From the NCBI RefSeq assembly GCF_001267535.1, contig NZ_JRXE01000006.1, forward strand, positions 62,001-126,000: a stretch of DNA of 64,000 bases. Direction: 5' to 3'. This stretch comes from Winslowiella iniecta. GTDB lineage: Bacteria > Pseudomonadota > Gammaproteobacteria > Enterobacterales > Enterobacteriaceae. The position numbers and the translations under genes are program-made. A model generated the notes under the pieces. That model worked only from the letters and a program-made list of their open reading frames with translations, searched no databases and was not told the origin of the DNA. Positions 61,526 through 64,000 of the stretch are shown piece by piece (the stretch's first letter is position 1; each line of letters opens with the position of its first letter).

Positions 61526-62025
61526 TTCGGACAGAAATTGGCGTTGATGCCGCAGGTATCGACAGCCTGCTGCGCCGCTGCTTCCCGACGCAAGCGGAAG
61601 CGGAGCTGGTACAGCAGCTCCGTGAAGACGGCCTGCTGACGCTGGGGGTTGTCGCCACGGATGATGAAGGTCAGGTACTGGGCTATGCGGCCTTCAGCCC
61701 GGTTTCATTGCAGGGCGAAGACCGGCAGTGGGTCGGACTGGCACCGCTGGCGGTGGATGAGAGTGTGCGCCAGCAGGGTATCGGCAAACAGCTGGTCTAT
61801 GAAGGGCTGGATACCTTAAACGAATTCAGTTATGCCGCCGTAGTGGTATTAGGCGATCCGGCGTTTTATGGCCGTTTCGGCTTTGAACCCGCCGCGCGCC
61901 ATCAGTTACAGTGTAAATGGCTGGGGTCCGAAGCGGCATTCCAGGTGTACAAACTGGCAGATGACGCGTTTGTCGGCGCGCAAGGGCAGATTGAGTTTGC
62001 CGAGCCGTTTAATCGTTTCGACTAG
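61519..62025 (+). CDS. yhbS: GNAT-family N-acetyltransferase YhbS
   Basis: 168 residues: acetyl-CoA site [19 protein letters not shown], then [20 protein letters not shown]. Substrate unknown. The stop is 17 bases inside the convergent yhbQ gene. Confidence 0.93.
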   Translation: MLIRTEIGVDAAGIDSLLRRCFPTQAEAELVQQLREDGLLTLGVVATDDEGQVLGYAAFSPVSLQGEDRQWVGLAPLAVDESVRQQGIGKQLVYEGLDTLNEFSYAAVVVLGDPAFYGRFGFEPAARHQLQCKWLGSEAAFQVYKLADDAFVGAQGQIEFAEPFNRFD

Positions 62026-62311
62026 CCAGCCACTGCGGCAGTGATACAGGCTGGCTTTCCACCAGCCTGATTTTGTCCTGCCTTTTCAACTGCTTCACCT
62101 GATACTCCAGCTTTGACGCGCTGGAGCGATCCCCGGCCTCGCAGTGAAATATCAGCGCCAGCGGGCCTTTACCGCGCAGGGCTTTTGCTCCCTTGCCTTG
62201 CTGATGCTGCAGCAGGCGACGCGCCACATCGTTGGTAATGCCGGTATACAGCATGCCGCTGGCGGTGCGCAGAATATAGAGTTGCCAGACTGGCGTACCA
62301 GGGTTATCCAT
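62009..62311 (-). CDS. yhbQ: GIY-YIG nuclease-superfamily protein YhbQ
   Basis: 100 residues, UPF0213. The GIY-YIG core appears as [18 protein letters not shown], with [20 protein letters not shown] and the catalytic-site Glu in [14 protein letters not shown]. Related E. coli YhbQ is a DNA-acting nuclease of unclear role. It overlaps yhbS tail to tail by 17 bases. Confidence 0.93.
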   Translation of the reverse strand: MDNPGTPVWQLYILRTASGMLYTGITNDVARRLLQHQQGKGAKALRGKGPLALIFHCEAGDRSSASKLEYQVKQLKRQDKIRLVESQPVSLPQWLASRND

Positions 62312-62387
62312 AATGACTCTCAGTTAGCGAAGATCTGTCAGCATTCTAAAGTTATTCAAATCTGGCCGCTATCGCCACTTTCCCTGA

Positions 62388-62837
<450 letters not shown>

Positions 62838-62846
62838 TAAAATGCA

Positions 62847-62904
62847 GGGGAGCCGTTTTCGGCTCCCGTCCTGATGGCACGCGCGATAAGAACGACGCCC
62901 CTAC
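62847..62904. repeat. Dispersed composite palindromic repeat, copy C
   Basis: Palindrome GGGAGCCG-TTTT-CGGCTCCC (62848-62867), then GTCCTGATGGC and an end GACGCCCCTAC complementary to the outer end of copy B. It lies in the short gap between the convergent yhbP and yhbO, in inverted orientation to the copy at 44486-44568, with 33 identical bases. Confidence 0.82.
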
Positions 62905-62916
62905 CATTTACTGGCG

Positions 62917-63435
62917 TCAGAGCGACAGAATACGTAGCGATTCACGATTAAACGCCGGTAAATCATCCGGCGTACGGCTGGTGACCAGCTTGTCGTCGTC
63001 GACCACCACCTCTTTATCGTAGAAATCCGCGCCGGCATTTTTCAGATCGATAGCGATGGCTTTCACCGAGGTCATCTTGCGGCCCCGCACGCCATTAGCG
63101 CTAATCAGCAGCTGTGGGCCGTGACAGATGGCAAACACCGGTTTGCCGCTGGCGACAAAGGCTTTGGTAAACGCGACAAAGCGGTCATCTCCGCGCAGGC
63201 TGTCCGGCGAATGTCCGCCTGGCAACAGCAGTGCATCAAATTCGGCGGCATCAACCTGATCGATACCTTTATCGATCTTAACCTTTGCCTTGCCCTGTTT
63301 GCCGGTTACCGTTTTACCTGCTTCCGTATCGATAGTGACAATCTCATGGCCAGCTTTGGCATAAGCCTCAGCAGGAGAGGTAAATTCTGAGTCTTCAAAT
63401 TCATCGGTAATCAGCACCGCAATCTTCTTGCTCAT
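62917..63435 (-). CDS. yhbO: DJ-1/PfpI-family protein YhbO
   Basis: 172 residues. Nucleophile Cys104 with His105 in PVFAICHGPQLL and the Glu of DEFEDSEF give the PfpI active site. E. coli YhbO protects against oxidative, thermal and carbonyl stress; a deglycase or methylglyoxal-removing activity has been proposed. Divergent from yraR. Confidence 0.95.
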   Translation of the reverse strand: MSKKIAVLITDEFEDSEFTSPAEAYAKAGHEIVTIDTEAGKTVTGKQGKAKVKIDKGIDQVDAAEFDALLLPGGHSPDSLRGDDRFVAFTKAFVASGKPVFAICHGPQLLISANGVRGRKMTSVKAIAIDLKNAGADFYDKEVVVDDDKLVTSRTPDDLPAFNRESLRILSL

Positions 63436-63610
63436 CTTTTCCTCCGTTTATATTAATTACATGATTAAGTCTGGACGACTATGCTGAGTTAGCAACGTTA
63501 AATAAAGGGTTAAACTATAAAATTAATGATTTACAGTGAGTTAGCTTAAAGCAGCGCCAGTAACAAATCGTTTCTGGCAGCCACTATACTGAGAGTAAAG
63601 GGAGAACATC

Positions 63611-64000
63611 ATGAGCCGAGTGCTGTTAACCGGAGCCACGGGATTAGTGGGTGGTTATCTGTTGGATTTACTGATTGCCGACCCGCGCATCAGCGAGATT
63701 ATTGTGCCGACGCGGCGGCCGTTGCCAGCGCGGGATAAAGTTGTCAATCTGGTGGCAGAGGATTTAACTGACGTGCTGCGCCCGCTGGAAACACCGGTGG
63801 ATATTGTGTTTTGTTGCCTTGGCACCACGCGTAAACAAGCTGGCAGCAAACCGGCGTTTATTCATGTCGATTATACGCTGGTGGTGGACAGTGCGCTGAC
63901 CGGGCAGCGGCTGGGTGCGAAACATCTGCTGGTGGTCAGTGCGCACGGTGCCAATGCGCGTTCGCCATTTTTCTATAATCGGGTGAAAGGCGAGATGGAA
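63611..64000 (+). CDS. yraR: NAD(P)-binding Rossmann-fold protein YraR (5' part)
   Basis: 130 codons before the right edge cuts the gene; the E. coli protein is about 211 residues. N-terminal dinucleotide site [12 protein letters not shown], then [27 protein letters not shown] and [11 protein letters not shown], as in the atypical short-chain dehydrogenases related to HTATIP2. Substrate unknown. Start ATG 63611 with GGGAGA upstream. No stop in the visible part. Confidence 0.93.
   Translation, partial: MSRVLLTGATGLVGGYLLDLLIADPRISEIIVPTRRPLPARDKVVNLVAEDLTDVLRPLETPVDIVFCCLGTTRKQAGSKPAFIHVDYTLVVDSALTGQRLGAKHLLVVSAHGANARSPFFYNRVKGEME

Overview
The window reads as one contiguous stretch of a gammaproteobacterial chromosome of the order Enterobacterales. 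Gene content and order follow the Escherichia coli arcB to yraR region almost gene for gene. Proteins look close to the E. coli orthologues, but several gene losses and the dispersed palindromes are more what I would expect of an Erwiniaceae (Erwinia/Pantoea-like) genome. The family assignment is inference.

Left flank (1-11024): accessory and unusual. A very large gene of unknown function (minus strand, open at the left edge, at least 869 codons) lies downstream of a two-gene unit. That unit encodes an oversized glutamate synthase large chain (1843 residues) and a CysJ-type diflavin reductase. It stands where E. coli has gltBD, and no gltD is present. A 937-bp gene-free interval upstream holds three NtrC-type operator sequences, which suggests nitrogen control. 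yhcC is missing.

Core (11025-32940): arcB with the antisense-strand small RNA ArcZ at its end; elbB-mtgA; then, on the minus strand, yrbG-kdsD-kdsC-lptC-lptA-lptB-rpoN-hpf-ptsN-rapZ-npr (KDO and LPS export, sigma-54, nitrogen PTS). On the plus strand follow mlaFEDCB (outer-membrane lipid asymmetry), ibaG and murA; then sfsB and ispB (minus) and rplU-rpmA-yhbE-obgE.

Insertion (32981-36647): a divergent fes/fepA pair with a Fur-box-like site (enterobactin uptake and hydrolysis) sits between obgE and dacB, where E. coli has nothing.

Second core (36690-57749): dacB, greA, yhbY, rlmE-ftsH, folP-glmM, secG, tRNA-Leu(GAG), tRNA-fMet, rimP-nusA-infB-rbfA-truB-rpsO-pnp, nlpI, the short leader ORF yrbN and deaD. 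argG/yhbX and mtr of E. coli are absent. This is mostly translation, transcription-elongation and RNA-decay machinery.

Right part (57777-64000): yhbW, ubiV-ubiU and ubiT (O2-independent ubiquinone synthesis), yhbS, yhbQ, yhbP, yhbO and the 5' part of yraR, cut by the window edge.

The best candidate for something new is the glutamate synthase/diflavin reductase pair with its NtrC-box-rich upstream region. The unknown large gene with a sharp internal base-composition change comes second.
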